The notes under the pieces are model-generated. The model was not told the DNA's origin. It worked only from the letters and a program-made list of their open reading frames with translations, and made no database searches. A DNA stretch of 64,000 bases from assembly GCA_024642205.1 (NCBI GenBank), contig JAHEBQ010000007.1, forward strand, positions 1 through 64,000. The letters are read 5' to 3'. The position numbers and the translations under genes were made by a program. The DNA comes from Planctomycetaceae bacterium. Its GTDB lineage: Bacteria; Planctomycetota; Planctomycetia; Pirellulales; Pirellulaceae. This document shows, one piece after another, positions 17,800 through 26,576 of this stretch (within the stretch, counting starts at the first letter, position 1; each line of letters starts with the position of its first letter).

Positions 17800-19065
17800 T
17801 TACCAATACAGAAGTAACAGACCTCCGCAAATGATCGGGAGCAGCATCAGTCCGAAGACACGCATAAACAATCGATACCCGCCAATCGCCGCAACCATTC
17901 CGGACTTGAACACGAGGTTTGAAATTGAAGCCGTTACAATCAAACGCCAACCAGTTCCACTGCTCAAACCGGTGGTCGATTGCTCAACCATGCGACCGGT
18001 CGACAGCGTGATCGCGTCCATGTCGGTCAATCCAGAAATCGCCGCCACGAAATACAGCGCGTCGTCACTGTCCAGGTAGTGTTTGGCGCCTGCAAGGGCC
18101 CACAGAATCAAGGCATAGAGTGCACCGAACATGATCGCTGATTTGAACTCTGAAGGATTGGTTGGTTCGGCCGTTTGCTCCTGTGACCCCCGAAACGAAA
18201 GCCAGGCGATGATCGCAGCCAATACGCAAGATCCAAACATGATAGCGACCGGAAGCCCGAGTTGCCGCAAATGGCTGGGAGCTACGACTGCCAATTCAAT
18301 CATCAAGCGCAAAAATACTACCGACGATGCAATAATAATTACGGCGGTCGAGGCTCCCACCATTGCTGGTGATTGACGACTGATTCTTGCGTAACTGAGC
18401 GATGTGGCGGTGCTGGAAATCGCGCCACCCAATATTCCACCGACGAGCACGCCGGCCGATTCACCAAACAACCGATAGGAAATGTAGCCGGCCAGGCTGA
18501 TACCAACGATAAGCACCACCATCAGCCAGATGTTGAATGGGTTAAACACGTTCAATGGACCCAGGTTCCGATTAGGTAACACCGGTAAAATCACGCAGCT
18601 CAGAACAGCAAACTGAATGATCGCCCGCATATCACGGTCGCCCAGCTTGTGAGCGGCTGAATGCAATTCAGGCTTGAACTGAAGGAGTGCCGCGACAGAG
18701 ACTCCGATTGCCACGCCAACAATCATCACGCCCTCGGCCAGATAGGCCCCGTTGCAAAAGACGACCAGGATTGCAATGACCGTTGACATACCTGCATCTT
18801 TTTTGTCATGGATTTTCATTTGCCAATGGCTGACACCAACAATCGTTCCCAGCGCAATCAGACTGGCTGCCACGATCCAGCCGCCCGAAGAAAACTGAAG
18901 ATCAATCATCGCGGACAATGTCCCGGCAACGGAAATCAGCGCAAAACTTCTGAGCCCCGCCAGCGCAGTCGATACTTGTTCACGTTGCAGGCCGACGAGC
19001 ATTCCGATGACCAGCGACGTTCCGAGTCGTCCAAAAATGTTAAGTGTGGTCTCGTCCATGGTCAT
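17800..19065 (-). CDS. MgtC/SapB-DUF4010 family membrane protein
   Basis: A 421-residue polytopic membrane protein with about twelve hydrophobic helices. The N-terminal third has the MgtC/SapB hallmark GMLVGLQREQ (residues 20-29) followed by AGLRSFALIS. The rest is DUF4010, with LGDRDMRAIIQFAVLSCVI near residue 155 and GGAISSTATSLSYAR near 225. Transport or magnesium-related roles have been suggested for the family, but the substrate is not known. Two Met codons lie at the start (19065 and 19059); the first has AAGAAAAG upstream. It converges with the chaperone operon. Confidence 0.88.
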   Translation of the reverse strand: MTMDETTLNIFGRLGTSLVIGMLVGLQREQVSTALAGLRSFALISVAGTLSAMIDLQFSSGGWIVAASLIALGTIVGVSHWQMKIHDKKDAGMSTVIAILVVFCNGAYLAEGVMIVGVAIGVSVAALLQFKPELHSAAHKLGDRDMRAIIQFAVLSCVILPVLPNRNLGPLNVFNPFNIWLMVVLIVGISLAGYISYRLFGESAGVLVGGILGGAISSTATSLSYARISRQSPAMVGASTAVIIIASSVVFLRLMIELAVVAPSHLRQLGLPVAIMFGSCVLAAIIAWLSFRGSQEQTAEPTNPSEFKSAIMFGALYALILWALAGAKHYLDSDDALYFVAAISGLTDMDAITLSTGRMVEQSTTGLSSGTGWRLIVTASISNLVFKSGMVAAIGGYRLFMRVFGLMLLPIICGGLLLLYW

Positions 19066-19389
19066 CTTTTCTTTAAACGGGTTGACCGATCAACGTTTGC
19101 CGGGGCTTGCGAGGATCGAGTAACCCAAATCCGCGGACATGTGTTGACCTGAAATTGCCAACGCAACGGTGGCCCCGAACCTGACCACCGGAATACCAGA
19201 AATCCAGCCGCCCGGGACACCAGTGATGGCCAGGCCTTCTGGATTCTGTTTCGACGAATTGCCGACACCCGCAGAATGGACTGGTGTCAACGGGAATGCA
19301 CCCCTCGCATTGGTTGTACGAAACGTCAGGTAGGAAGTTCGACAGGATCATTTTTGGATTTTCAATTGGAGAAGACTCGGAGTAACAAA
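19066..19389. other. spacer, nothing recognised
   Basis: About 320 bases between the MFS gene and the DUF4010 gene, both on the minus strand. Only random frames are seen. The DUF4010 promoter should lie here. Confidence 0.35.
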
Positions 19390-20694
19390 CTACCGAATCA
19401 ACGGGCAATCACGTTCTGCGATTCCGCGTTTGAGATCAATCAGCGACACGACCAGCAGGCCGATGACAAAAAAAACCAGCAGGTTGACAATCGCCAATCG
19501 CGAGCTCCCCGTCATTGCAACAATCAGGCCAAACACGAAGGTGCCCATGAAACTGGTTGCCTTTCCGGACAGGTTGAAAAAACCGAAGTAGCGGGCTTCC
19601 TGCTGTTGCGGAGTCAAGATCCCCATGATTGCACGACTGACCGCTTGAGTTCCCCCGAGCACGAACGCCACGCCAAATGCCATGAACCAGTATGCCGTTC
19701 CGGTTTCAACGAACCAGGCCGAACCCAGAAGACCGACCCAGACGACCAGGCACAATTGCAACGTCAATTTACTTCCCAGTTTATCCGCGACCCAGCCGGT
19801 CAGAATCGCGCCTGGCATTGCAACAAACTGCACCATCAGCACAACCGAAACCAGCTCGCGATCAGTAAATTTTAATTCCTGCAGCGCGAACGTCGAGGAC
19901 TGGCTGACCACGGTCTGTAATCCGTCGTTGTAGAATAGAAACCCAACCAGGAACAGCAGCAACGTACGATGTCGTCTGAGCTGTTTCAACGTGTCAACGA
20001 CGTCGCCGAATGCTACTTTGCCTGCCCTCAAGAATGTGGTTGCTTGCTTCTGGCGAGTTCGGTCCCGCAGGATCAGAATTCCGGGAAGCGTAAACAACAG
20101 CCACCAAACTCCCGTAAGAAAAATGCAGATCCGGAGCATCCGCGTTCCGTCCCCCCAGCCCATCGCGGGTCCGTAACCCAACAGCAACATCGCCAACAAC
20201 AGCCAGATGCCTCCCCCCAGGTAGCCCCAACCCATACCGGCGGCGGACACGCCATTCATTTCTCGCTCGGTGGCAATTTCGGGCAAAAAGCCATTGTAAA
20301 ACGTGAGCGACAATTCAAGACAGACGTTGGCCAGCAACAGGCAACCGGTGACCAGCCAGACTTGACCGGGAGGAGCCAGCGCCATCGCCATGCACGATGC
20401 GCTTCCCCCAATTGCGGTGAGAGCCAGTCCCATTCGCTTGCCGGCCCGCGCGTCAGCAAAGGCCCCTAAAACGGGCGAGAGCAAGGCGCCGATCAACATG
20501 GAAACCGCCACCGTCCAGGCCCATACAACAGCTCCGGTGTTGCCGGATTGTTCCGTGGTGAACACCGTTCGCTGAATGTAAACCGCAAACACGGTGATCA
20601 TCAAAGTCGTGTAACCGCTGTTGGCCCAATCGTAGCCGCACCATGCCACGACTTCCCGGCGCCAGATGGATCGATTGGATTGGGCTGAGGTCAT
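19390..20694 (-). CDS. MFS transporter, UMF1 (Atg22-like) family
   Basis: A 434-residue, twelve-helix major facilitator. The N-terminal WCGYDWANSGYTTL is characteristic of the UMF1 family, named for its similarity to yeast Atg22. The mid-loop contains a basic stretch (RDRTRQKQ), and the second half starts with FLFYNDGLQTVV, another family signature. VLGGTQAVSRA near residue 345 is also conserved. The start at 20694 (MTSAQSNRS) is preferred because the 31 upstream residues are not family-like. Substrate is unknown; amino-acid export has been proposed for the eukaryotic relatives. Confidence 0.9.
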   Translation of the reverse strand: MTSAQSNRSIWRREVVAWCGYDWANSGYTTLMITVFAVYIQRTVFTTEQSGNTGAVVWAWTVAVSMLIGALLSPVLGAFADARAGKRMGLALTAIGGSASCMAMALAPPGQVWLVTGCLLLANVCLELSLTFYNGFLPEIATEREMNGVSAAGMGWGYLGGGIWLLLAMLLLGYGPAMGWGDGTRMLRICIFLTGVWWLLFTLPGILILRDRTRQKQATTFLRAGKVAFGDVVDTLKQLRRHRTLLLFLVGFLFYNDGLQTVVSQSSTFALQELKFTDRELVSVVLMVQFVAMPGAILTGWVADKLGSKLTLQLCLVVWVGLLGSAWFVETGTAYWFMAFGVAFVLGGTQAVSRAIMGILTPQQQEARYFGFFNLSGKATSFMGTFVFGLIVAMTGSSRLAIVNLLVFFVIGLLVVSLIDLKRGIAERDCPLIR

Positions 20695-21104
20695 GTTCGT
20701 GTTTACAGCAAGACGTAACGAGGGTTGACCTTTCCAATGCAATTCCTCTGCCGTTACAAAAAACCGGAGAACGTAGCAAATCGGCAACCAGGTCTGGCGC
20801 GCACGTGTGCGGTATAGCCCACCGGGAGGCCGGCAGCGTGCCGTTGAGCGGCCGGCATTCGCATCGGGTCCAGTGAGGCGCAGGCGTTGGCCCTGGGGTT
20901 TTCAAAACACGATCCGGTATGTTTCTGTTGACTTTGGTTTGACGTCAACCGTTTCGGCTCGAATGGCTCGCTCGCTGTTGGCTGGTTTGGATTCTGTTGG
21001 AACCGCGCGGCAGGGTGGGGGTTTCTTTTGTCCACGGCCTGCCTGTTTGGCATTGCGTTTGCGTCAACTCCCTGTTGGACATTCATTCAAACCAGGGGAG
21101 TAAG
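20695..21104. other. divergent spacer between UMF1 and uspA
   Basis: About 410 bases between divergent genes, so both promoters should lie here. No gene or strong repeat recognised. Confidence 0.35.
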
Positions 21105-21554
21105 ATGGGATTCCTAGAAAACAATACGGTCATTCTTCCATTCGATTTTTCGGAACAATCGATCAGTGCGATCGACAAAGCGATCGAGATGTCGGAAGAA
21201 TCCACGAGCCTCCATGTAATTCACGTTGTTGATCCGACTCCGATCATGATATCGATGGATCCTGCATTACCGGTCCCAGCTTCTTATGACCACGACCGCT
21301 ACCAGCAATCGCTGGAGGAAATGACCAAGCGGTTTGCTGAAGGAAAATACGCCAGGTTAAAGGTCCACTGTGTGGTTGGGGATCCGGGTTCGGCGATCGT
21401 TGACTACGCCAAGAGCGTTCGCGCCGACTTGATCATTATGCCTTCGCATGGCCGGACCGGTCTGACTCGATTGTTAATGGGTTCGGTGGCAGAGAGGGTT
21501 CTTCGACTGGCGAATTGTCCGGTTTTGATTTTGCGTGAGCCGGATGCCAGGTAA
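21105..21554 (+). CDS. universal stress protein (UspA family)
   Basis: A single-domain Usp of 149 residues. The ATG at 21105 has GGGGAG four bases upstream; the longer upstream frame is not Usp-like. The ATP-binding signature G-2x-G-9x-G(S/T) is intact in GRTGLTRLLMGSVAERV near the C-terminus, after DLIIMPSHG. The start NTVILPFDFSEQS matches the first strand and helix of the fold. The intact motif suggests an ATP-binding Usp. It lies just upstream of a sugar-type transporter on the same strand and within the stress-gene block. Confidence 0.92.
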   Translation: MGFLENNTVILPFDFSEQSISAIDKAIEMSEESTSLHVIHVVDPTPIMISMDPALPVPASYDHDRYQQSLEEMTKRFAEGKYARLKVHCVVGDPGSAIVDYAKSVRADLIIMPSHGRTGLTRLLMGSVAERVLRLANCPVLILREPDAR

Positions 21555-21593
21555 TTTGTTCGTGGACGCGACGCAACGAGTCGGTCAGGAGCC

Positions 21594-22969
21594 ATGCCAT
21601 CAACGACAATCCAGCACAACGTCGAGCAAAGTCTGAGAAACTGCCGCTCAAGACGAGTCTTCTTTTCAGCACTGGCGATTTGAGTAGCAGTTTGACGCTG
21701 GCGATCCAGACTTTTTTTCAACTGTATTTTCTCACCGACGTGGCTCGTTTGCCGCCGGCAACCGTTGGCTGGATCTTGGGGTTGACGAGGTTGTGGGATG
21801 CGGTCAACGACCCGCTGATCGGGTTCCTGTCGGATCGCATCAAGTCCAGGTTGGGGCGACGCCGGGTGTTACTGGTTTACGGTTCGATTCCGCTCGGGCT
21901 GTTTTTTGCGATGTGTTGGATCATTCCACCGCTGACCGAACCTTGGCTGGCTGTTTATTACACTCTCATCATTGTCGCATTTGATACCGCATTTACGATT
22001 GTTCATGTCGGTTACAATTCACTGACCCCGACGATGACCTATGACTATGATGAGCGAAGCAGTCTCAACGGGTATCGCATGCTGTTTTCGCTTGGAGGGA
22101 CGTTGGCAGCAATCATTTTTGCGACGATCCTGGCTGACCTGATGTCGAGCGAAGCGTATCGCTTTGCTTTCATTGGCATTACGTTGGGTGCGATTGCGAT
22201 CATTCCGCCATGGATCGTGTTCGCAGTTTCCAGGCAGGCAGACCGACCCGGCGAGATCAGCACCATGCCATTGCGACAGGCGCTCCGAACGACGTGGGCC
22301 AATCGGGCATTTGTCATGCTGACTTGCATGTATCTGACGTGCTGGACGGCGACCAGCGTCATTGCGGCGTTGCTTGTCTATTTTGCCAACTACTATCTCA
22401 TGGTTCCTGAACAAGCCAATTATTTTGTTCTGGTCGCACAGGGTTCTGCTGTTTTGAGTGTGCCCTTGTGCGTCTGGATGGCTCGTCGCTGGGACAAGCC
22501 GAAGGCATTCATGGTGGGAATCGGGTTTTGGTGCGTCGTATTGATTGCTTTCTTTTCTTTGCCACAGACAGCCGTTGCGACCGCTTACGTTTGCGCATTT
22601 TTTTGTGGTCCCGGGATTGCAACGGCAGCCGTGATTCCCTGGGCGATGCTACCGGATGTGATTGAACAGGAACAACACCGAACCGGCGAGCGAAGGGAGG
22701 GCGCCTATTATGCGTTAGCCTCGTTTTTTCAAAAACTCGGGACAGGGCTGGCGTTATGGGGAATTGGCCTGGCGCTATCGGTCAGTGGATATGTGACGCC
22801 TGGCGTGGAAGGTCAGTTTCCCGTCCAACCGCAGTCCGCACTTGCCACGATCCGCTTGATTATCGGTCCTGGAACAATTGCCCTGTTATTGGTTTCGCTT
22901 CCATTCGCGTGGCGATATCCAATTACGCGCGAAAGTCATCTGCGGTTGGTCGAGACAATGGGCAAGTAG
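21594..22969 (+). CDS. GPH-family (MelB-like) sugar:cation symporter, apparent frameshift near the start
   Basis: A twelve-helix MFS transporter of the glycoside-pentoside-hexuronide group: WDAVNDPLIGFLSDR and then SRLGRRRVLLVYG are the diagnostic motifs. The frame from a TTG at 21680 is open to the stop. However, family-like sequence (EKLPLKTSLLFSTGDLSSS) begins further upstream, at about 21635, in the same frame, which has no ATG/GTG/TTG there. An ATG at 21594 with an ideal AGGAG lies in another frame that stops at 21681. One missing base between 21594 and 21630 would join the two. It is therefore either a recently broken gene, a sequencing error, or a gene using an unusual start. Substrate not predictable. 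Confidence 0.8.
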
Positions 22970-22989
22970 CGAAGGTTGCCCTCGTGGCA

Positions 22990-23286
22990 TTACGTCTGCA
23001 GCATCGAGCATTTGATTCCGCCGGCGGACGAAATCATCGCCAACCAGTTGGGATTGGGGTTGGGGTCAAATTCGGGTGAGGGATCTGGAACAATTTCTGG
23101 TGGAGAATCCGGTGCAATCACAGGTGGAAAGTCCGGTGCGATTTCCGGAATGTTGTCCGGCTCAATTTCCGGTGGCGAGCCTGGCTCGATTTCCGGGTTC
23201 TTTTCCGGAGGCGGGTTTTCGGGAGTCTTGCTGAATTCACTCGAGTCAACTTGGGTCGTTGCGATGGACGTCACAGGATTTGACAT
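22990..23286 (-). CDS. proline-rich repeat protein, 98 aa
   Basis: No family recognised. The ATG has GAGGTG six bases upstream, a strong ribosome site, which decides in favour of the minus strand. After a short Ser/Thr/Val start, residues about 25-78 are an imperfect repeat of the form P-P-E-I-x-P-D, for example PPEIEPDNIPEIAPD and PPEIVPDPSPEFDP. The protein would be acidic, extended and disordered. The C-terminus is LAMISSAGGIKCSM. The opposite strand is also open (22976-23320) but reads as Ser/Gly repeats with no good start. It converges with the GPH transporter gene. Role unknown. Confidence 0.55.
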   Translation of the reverse strand: MSNPVTSIATTQVDSSEFSKTPENPPPEKNPEIEPGSPPEIEPDNIPEIAPDFPPVIAPDSPPEIVPDPSPEFDPNPNPNWLAMISSAGGIKCSMLQT

Positions 23287-23578
23287 GATTCACCTCGTCG
23301 AAGTTTTGACAGTTCTTTGAATGCAAACGACGTGCCGATCGATGAAACGTTGCAAAACGTCAGGAAGCACGGGTCGTATTTATCCTGAATTCGCGCCGAT
23401 TGTGCCAGAAAATGGCAATCCAATTGTCACAATTTTGTCCTGTTGCGCAGGACGATTGGCTTGGCAGGGACGCGGGTGCTTCGCGAAAGCAATACTCACG
23501 CTTCGAGCGGACGATAATGTTGTTCCGTCCGGGGCCAAGCTGGCTTGACGAGTAGAATTCATCGACGCTCGCGTGGCA
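23287..23578. other. spacer, nothing recognised
   Basis: About 290 bases upstream of the proline-rich gene. No gene seen. Confidence 0.3.
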
Positions 23579-24061
23579 TCAGCGGTACGTTTTCTCGTTC
23601 CACTCGGTTGGGATCAATCGCATTGGGCCCTGTGGATCCGTTCGGTCGCGGACGACCTTGAACTTGCCACGGACGTAATTGTGACAATTGATGCAAGTTG
23701 TCGTCATGCTCAAAAAAGTGAAATGGGCGCCTTCGAGATTTTTCTCGTCGGCCAGTCGCATGAGCTTGTCGCATTGTGAACGAAACTCAACTCCGTGATG
23801 GTCGTAGACCTTGTCTTCGGAAGCGGGCCATTGTACGGCTTCGCTGATCATCTTCATGTTTTCGGCGCCGTGACGAATCAGACCGAAGTTTTCGGTGACA
23901 AGTCCGTCCATCACGCTTTGCGAGCCAACGAGTTTGGCACGCATGAAAGACTTCGTCTTGTTTTGTTGACTGGGAGCCTCTGCATCCTGGTTCGAGTGAA
24001 CCATTGCGACACCGGTAAACATTGCGGACAATGATGCGAGCGCGAATATGAACGTCCTCAT
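23579..24061 (-). CDS. small exported c-type cytochrome with C-terminal heme site
   Basis: 160 residues. The start at 24061 has GGAG upstream and gives a signal peptide (MRTFIFALASLSAMF). The single heme motif CINCH is at Cys123-His127, far towards the C-terminus, inside a predominantly helical protein. That arrangement is typical of cytochrome c-prime-like four-helix proteins, with one heme close to the end. An extra Cys (QC) lies at about residue 97. The motif is followed by a basic tail (YVRGKFKVV). Role may be electron transfer or gas binding. It lies in the same block as the cbb3 locus 3.5 kb away, but with no direct operon link. Confidence 0.82.
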   Translation of the reverse strand: MRTFIFALASLSAMFTGVAMVHSNQDAEAPSQQNKTKSFMRAKLVGSQSVMDGLVTENFGLIRHGAENMKMISEAVQWPASEDKVYDHHGVEFRSQCDKLMRLADEKNLEGAHFTFLSMTTTCINCHNYVRGKFKVVRDRTDPQGPMRLIPTEWNEKTYR

Positions 24062-24416
24062 CAGATACTCCTTCGAAATATGCCTGGAAAACGCTGGATT
24101 GAATGTCGGGCAGGTCGGAATTCCAGAATGCACTCGATACCTGCCGGTTCGACCTGCTTTCCTGAGAACTTAGACGCAAATGCAATTTTGTGAATAGATC
24201 AATTCAGTTTTCTGGAATTGCTCGCCAATCGCTGGCGCGCGAATTCGCTCACGTTTTCTCATGAATCCTGCCAGCCAAAATCTGGAGATTCGCCGATTTT
24301 GAGAAAGAGCAGCATGTGTCTCTCCAGCTCAAACAGGTATTCTGGCGACGATTTATTTCAAAAAACTCGGTCCCAGGTTTGCCAGTCAAGGTATCGAGGC
24401 CAATTTCAAAATCGCA
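24062..24416. other. spacer, nothing recognised
   Basis: About 355 bases between two minus-strand genes. It should hold the promoter of the small cytochrome. Open frames are short and random. Confidence 0.3.
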
Positions 24417-24938
24417 TCAGTCTTTCAAACACGCTTCGATTTGAGAACGCATTTCCTCCATCTCGACTTGAGCCAGTTTTTGTCCAGTCTTGGAAACAAA
24501 CCACAACAAGGCAGCAACCAAAAGGCCAATCGGAATAGCGCAATAGGCCCACGGTGCTTCTCCCGACAACTGTTGCGAGACGCCAAACATCGCCGAGAAG
24601 AGCGTCAAACACGCGATCGCCAAAAAAGAAAACATGAACCCGGTCCAGATACTCGGGTGTGGGCTGAATCGGCCCGAAATGACGCGTTGCTGGTCTTCGC
24701 TGCGAAATTCGAGATGCATCCATGGCGACCAGAAATGCCGTTTCGATTCGACGAACGAAATCATGGCATGGTTTCCCGTGAATTGACCTTGAAATGCTGT
24801 GGACGACGCAGCATCGGATCGACGGGAGAACGCGTTTTGGACGCGCCGAATCAACTCTTCCTCACCCAAGTCGGTTTTCAACTGGAACGTTGGACGTAAT
24901 TGAACTGCTAACATCGGCTGAAAATTCCGGCTAATCAT
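24417..24938 (-). CDS. hypothetical membrane protein with two helices, 173 aa
   Basis: No named family. The ATG at 24938 is used; an ATG at 24914 is possible. Residues 1-100 form a soluble beta-rich domain (LRPTFQLKTDLGEEEL, GQFTGNHAMISF, WSPWMHLEF). Then come two membrane helices at about 105-127 and 135-152, separated by a short loop, and a final acidic helix (KLAQVEMEEMRSQIEACL). The order, an N-terminal domain, SPHPSIWTGFMF leading into the membrane, and a C-terminal helix, suggests a conserved protein rather than chance. Function unknown. It is divergent from the CBS gene. Confidence 0.7.
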   Translation of the reverse strand: MISRNFQPMLAVQLRPTFQLKTDLGEEELIRRVQNAFSRRSDAASSTAFQGQFTGNHAMISFVESKRHFWSPWMHLEFRSEDQQRVISGRFSPHPSIWTGFMFSFLAIACLTLFSAMFGVSQQLSGEAPWAYCAIPIGLLVAALLWFVSKTGQKLAQVEMEEMRSQIEACLKD

Positions 24939-25146
24939 GGATGCCAAAGCTTCATCAAGATTGTAAGTCGTGTTTCCTGTGCAATCAATTCACTCGCCAT
25001 GGATACTCGATCCGGTCTCCGTGAAATGTGCGTTGCTTGTCGCTGGCCGGGTCGGCAGGTGGCAGTTAATTGAATCCGGCATGAATCTTGCGGGTAACAG
25101 AATCAAGATCAGTACAATATCCTGTTTGTTCAAGTGGAAATCGCGA

Positions 25147-25563
25147 ATGAGAAAAAATGAACCTGTCACCAAGATCATGACGAAAGATCTGATTACCGTT
25201 CACGACGGCGAGCCTGTTTCCAGGCTCAGGCAGATTTTTGAGCAAGATAATATTCATCATATTCCCGTTGTTAGTGGAGAACGATTGATCGGGATCGTCA
25301 GTTGGAATGATTTTATGCGAGTTTCGTTTGGCGAATTTGGCAACCAGGACGCGAAAGGCCTGGATGCCATGTTGGATCACACTTACAAGATACGTGAGGT
25401 TATGCGTCAGAACCCCTTGACGATGCCCGCCACTGGGACAATTCGCGACGCCGCAAAGGCACTTGGCTCAAATGGCTTTCATTCACTGCCAGTCGTGGAG
25501 GGAGAAAAGCTCGTTGGATTGGTGACTTCGACCGATCTGATCAAATACTTGGCTGAGCAATAG
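25147..25563 (+). CDS. CBS-domain pair protein
   Basis: A 138-residue soluble protein made of two CBS domains. The first runs from VTKIMTKDLITVHDG to GIVSWNDFMR, the second from IREVMRQNPLTMPA to GLVTSTDLIKYL. The ATG at 25147 is chosen because the 59 codons upstream have no family match. Such stand-alone pairs usually bind adenine nucleotides and act as energy or redox sensors. The linker (FGEFGNQDAKGLDAM) is typical. A second CBS-pair gene is at 40513. They may work with the stress and respiratory genes around them, which is inference from position. Confidence 0.88.
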   Translation: MRKNEPVTKIMTKDLITVHDGEPVSRLRQIFEQDNIHHIPVVSGERLIGIVSWNDFMRVSFGEFGNQDAKGLDAMLDHTYKIREVMRQNPLTMPATGTIRDAAKALGSNGFHSLPVVEGEKLVGLVTSTDLIKYLAEQ

Positions 25564-25586
25564 GTCACCAAGGCACGGTCGATCCA

Positions 25587-25620
25587 GCCAGTTTCAACCG
25601 GAAATAGCCGCGAAGCTGGC
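25587..25620. terminator. hairpin after the CBS gene
   Basis: GCCAGTTTC (25587-25595) pairs with GAAGCTGGC (25612-25620), nine base pairs with one G-T wobble. It lies 24 bases after the CBS stop and between convergent genes. No T tract follows. Confidence 0.35.
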
Positions 25621-25706
25621 GGGTGGCCGAATTATCACGGTTCACCTGGTTGGTGTTCACATGGGGTACCGAATGGCTCGTGGACTCGCAAATACGAGTG
25701 ATTTGA

Positions 25707-26576
25707 TTAATGGCCGCGGGGACCGTCGGGTGCAACGCAGCGGGTCAGTACGACGGAAATGTTATCGGCTCCTCCCGCTTCATTGCATCGATCGATGACC
25801 GTTTCGCAGATTTCATGACAGGAAAGCGACGAGGAAATCAACTGGTTTAGTTCGTCGTCAGAAAGGTACTTGGTCACACCGTCACTGCAAAGCAGCACCG
25901 CATCGCCGACGGCAAGCCGACGTTGGTAGATAACGGCCGTTGGATCATCGACGGCACCAATACAGCTCCAGAGCATGTGGCCATAATGCGAATCCTCCAG
26001 GTCCTTGGCACTCAGCACTCCTTGTTCGCGAAGCGCCTGGCCAATCGTCTGGTCTGTTGTGATGCGAATCAGGCTGTCTTGATGAAGGTGATAACATCTT
26101 GAATCACCAACATGAACGACGTACAGATTTGGCCAGACAATGTATGCCAGTGTTAACGTCGTCCCCATGCCTGTTCGTTCAAAATGGCTGTCTGCATTTC
26201 GCCGCACGACACGATGCGTCCGCTCAAACGCTGCCACCAAATCCTGTCCAAATTCGCTCGATGGCGAAGGGTCTTCCGAGTGGAGCCAGTGCATGGAGTT
26301 GAGCACGAAACGACAGACTTCCTCGATCGCCATGCGGCTTGCAACATCGCCTGCCGGGCCGCCTCCAATTCCGTCGGCGACGAACATCAAGGTGCCCATC
26401 GCGTCCCCGCAAATCGTGGCATTGCCAAGTTCAAAACTGGACTGTGCCACTTGCATGACTTTATGCAGTTGGGCGATCAGAAATTGGTCCTGGTTCGATT
26501 CCCGTACCTTTCCAATGTCGGAAGCTCCGGAAAATTTGAATTCCACCATCGTCGGTTTCGCTGCAAGAAGATCCAT
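25707..26576 (-). CDS. PP2C-family serine/threonine protein phosphatase
   Basis: A 289-residue cytoplasmic PPM phosphatase that removes phosphate from Ser/Thr residues, using Mn/Mg. The metal-site motifs are in place: ESNQDQF near residue 30, FVADGIGGGPAG near 67, CSDGVTKYLSDDEL near 225, and GGADNISVVL near 270. The start at 26576 gives a compact protein beginning just before FSGASDIGKVRESNQD; the frame extends 32 codons upstream without homology. No kinase is nearby, although planctomycetes usually have many. The C-terminus carries a short tail. It converges with the CBS gene. Confidence 0.92.
   Translation of the reverse strand: MDLLAAKPTMVEFKFSGASDIGKVRESNQDQFLIAQLHKVMQVAQSSFELGNATICGDAMGTLMFVADGIGGGPAGDVASRMAIEEVCRFVLNSMHWLHSEDPSPSSEFGQDLVAAFERTHRVVRRNADSHFERTGMGTTLTLAYIVWPNLYVVHVGDSRCYHLHQDSLIRITTDQTIGQALREQGVLSAKDLEDSHYGHMLWSCIGAVDDPTAVIYQRRLAVGDAVLLCSDGVTKYLSDDELNQLISSSLSCHEICETVIDRCNEAGGADNISVVLTRCVAPDGPRGH

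Noticed and set aside
19276-19875. Plus-strand open frame of 199 codons
   Set aside because: Lies opposite the UMF1 transporter; His/Gln/Asp-rich shadow of a real gene.
22976-23320. Plus-strand Ser/Gly repeat frame
   Set aside because: Mirror of the proline-rich gene; no good ribosome site, while the minus-strand frame has one.
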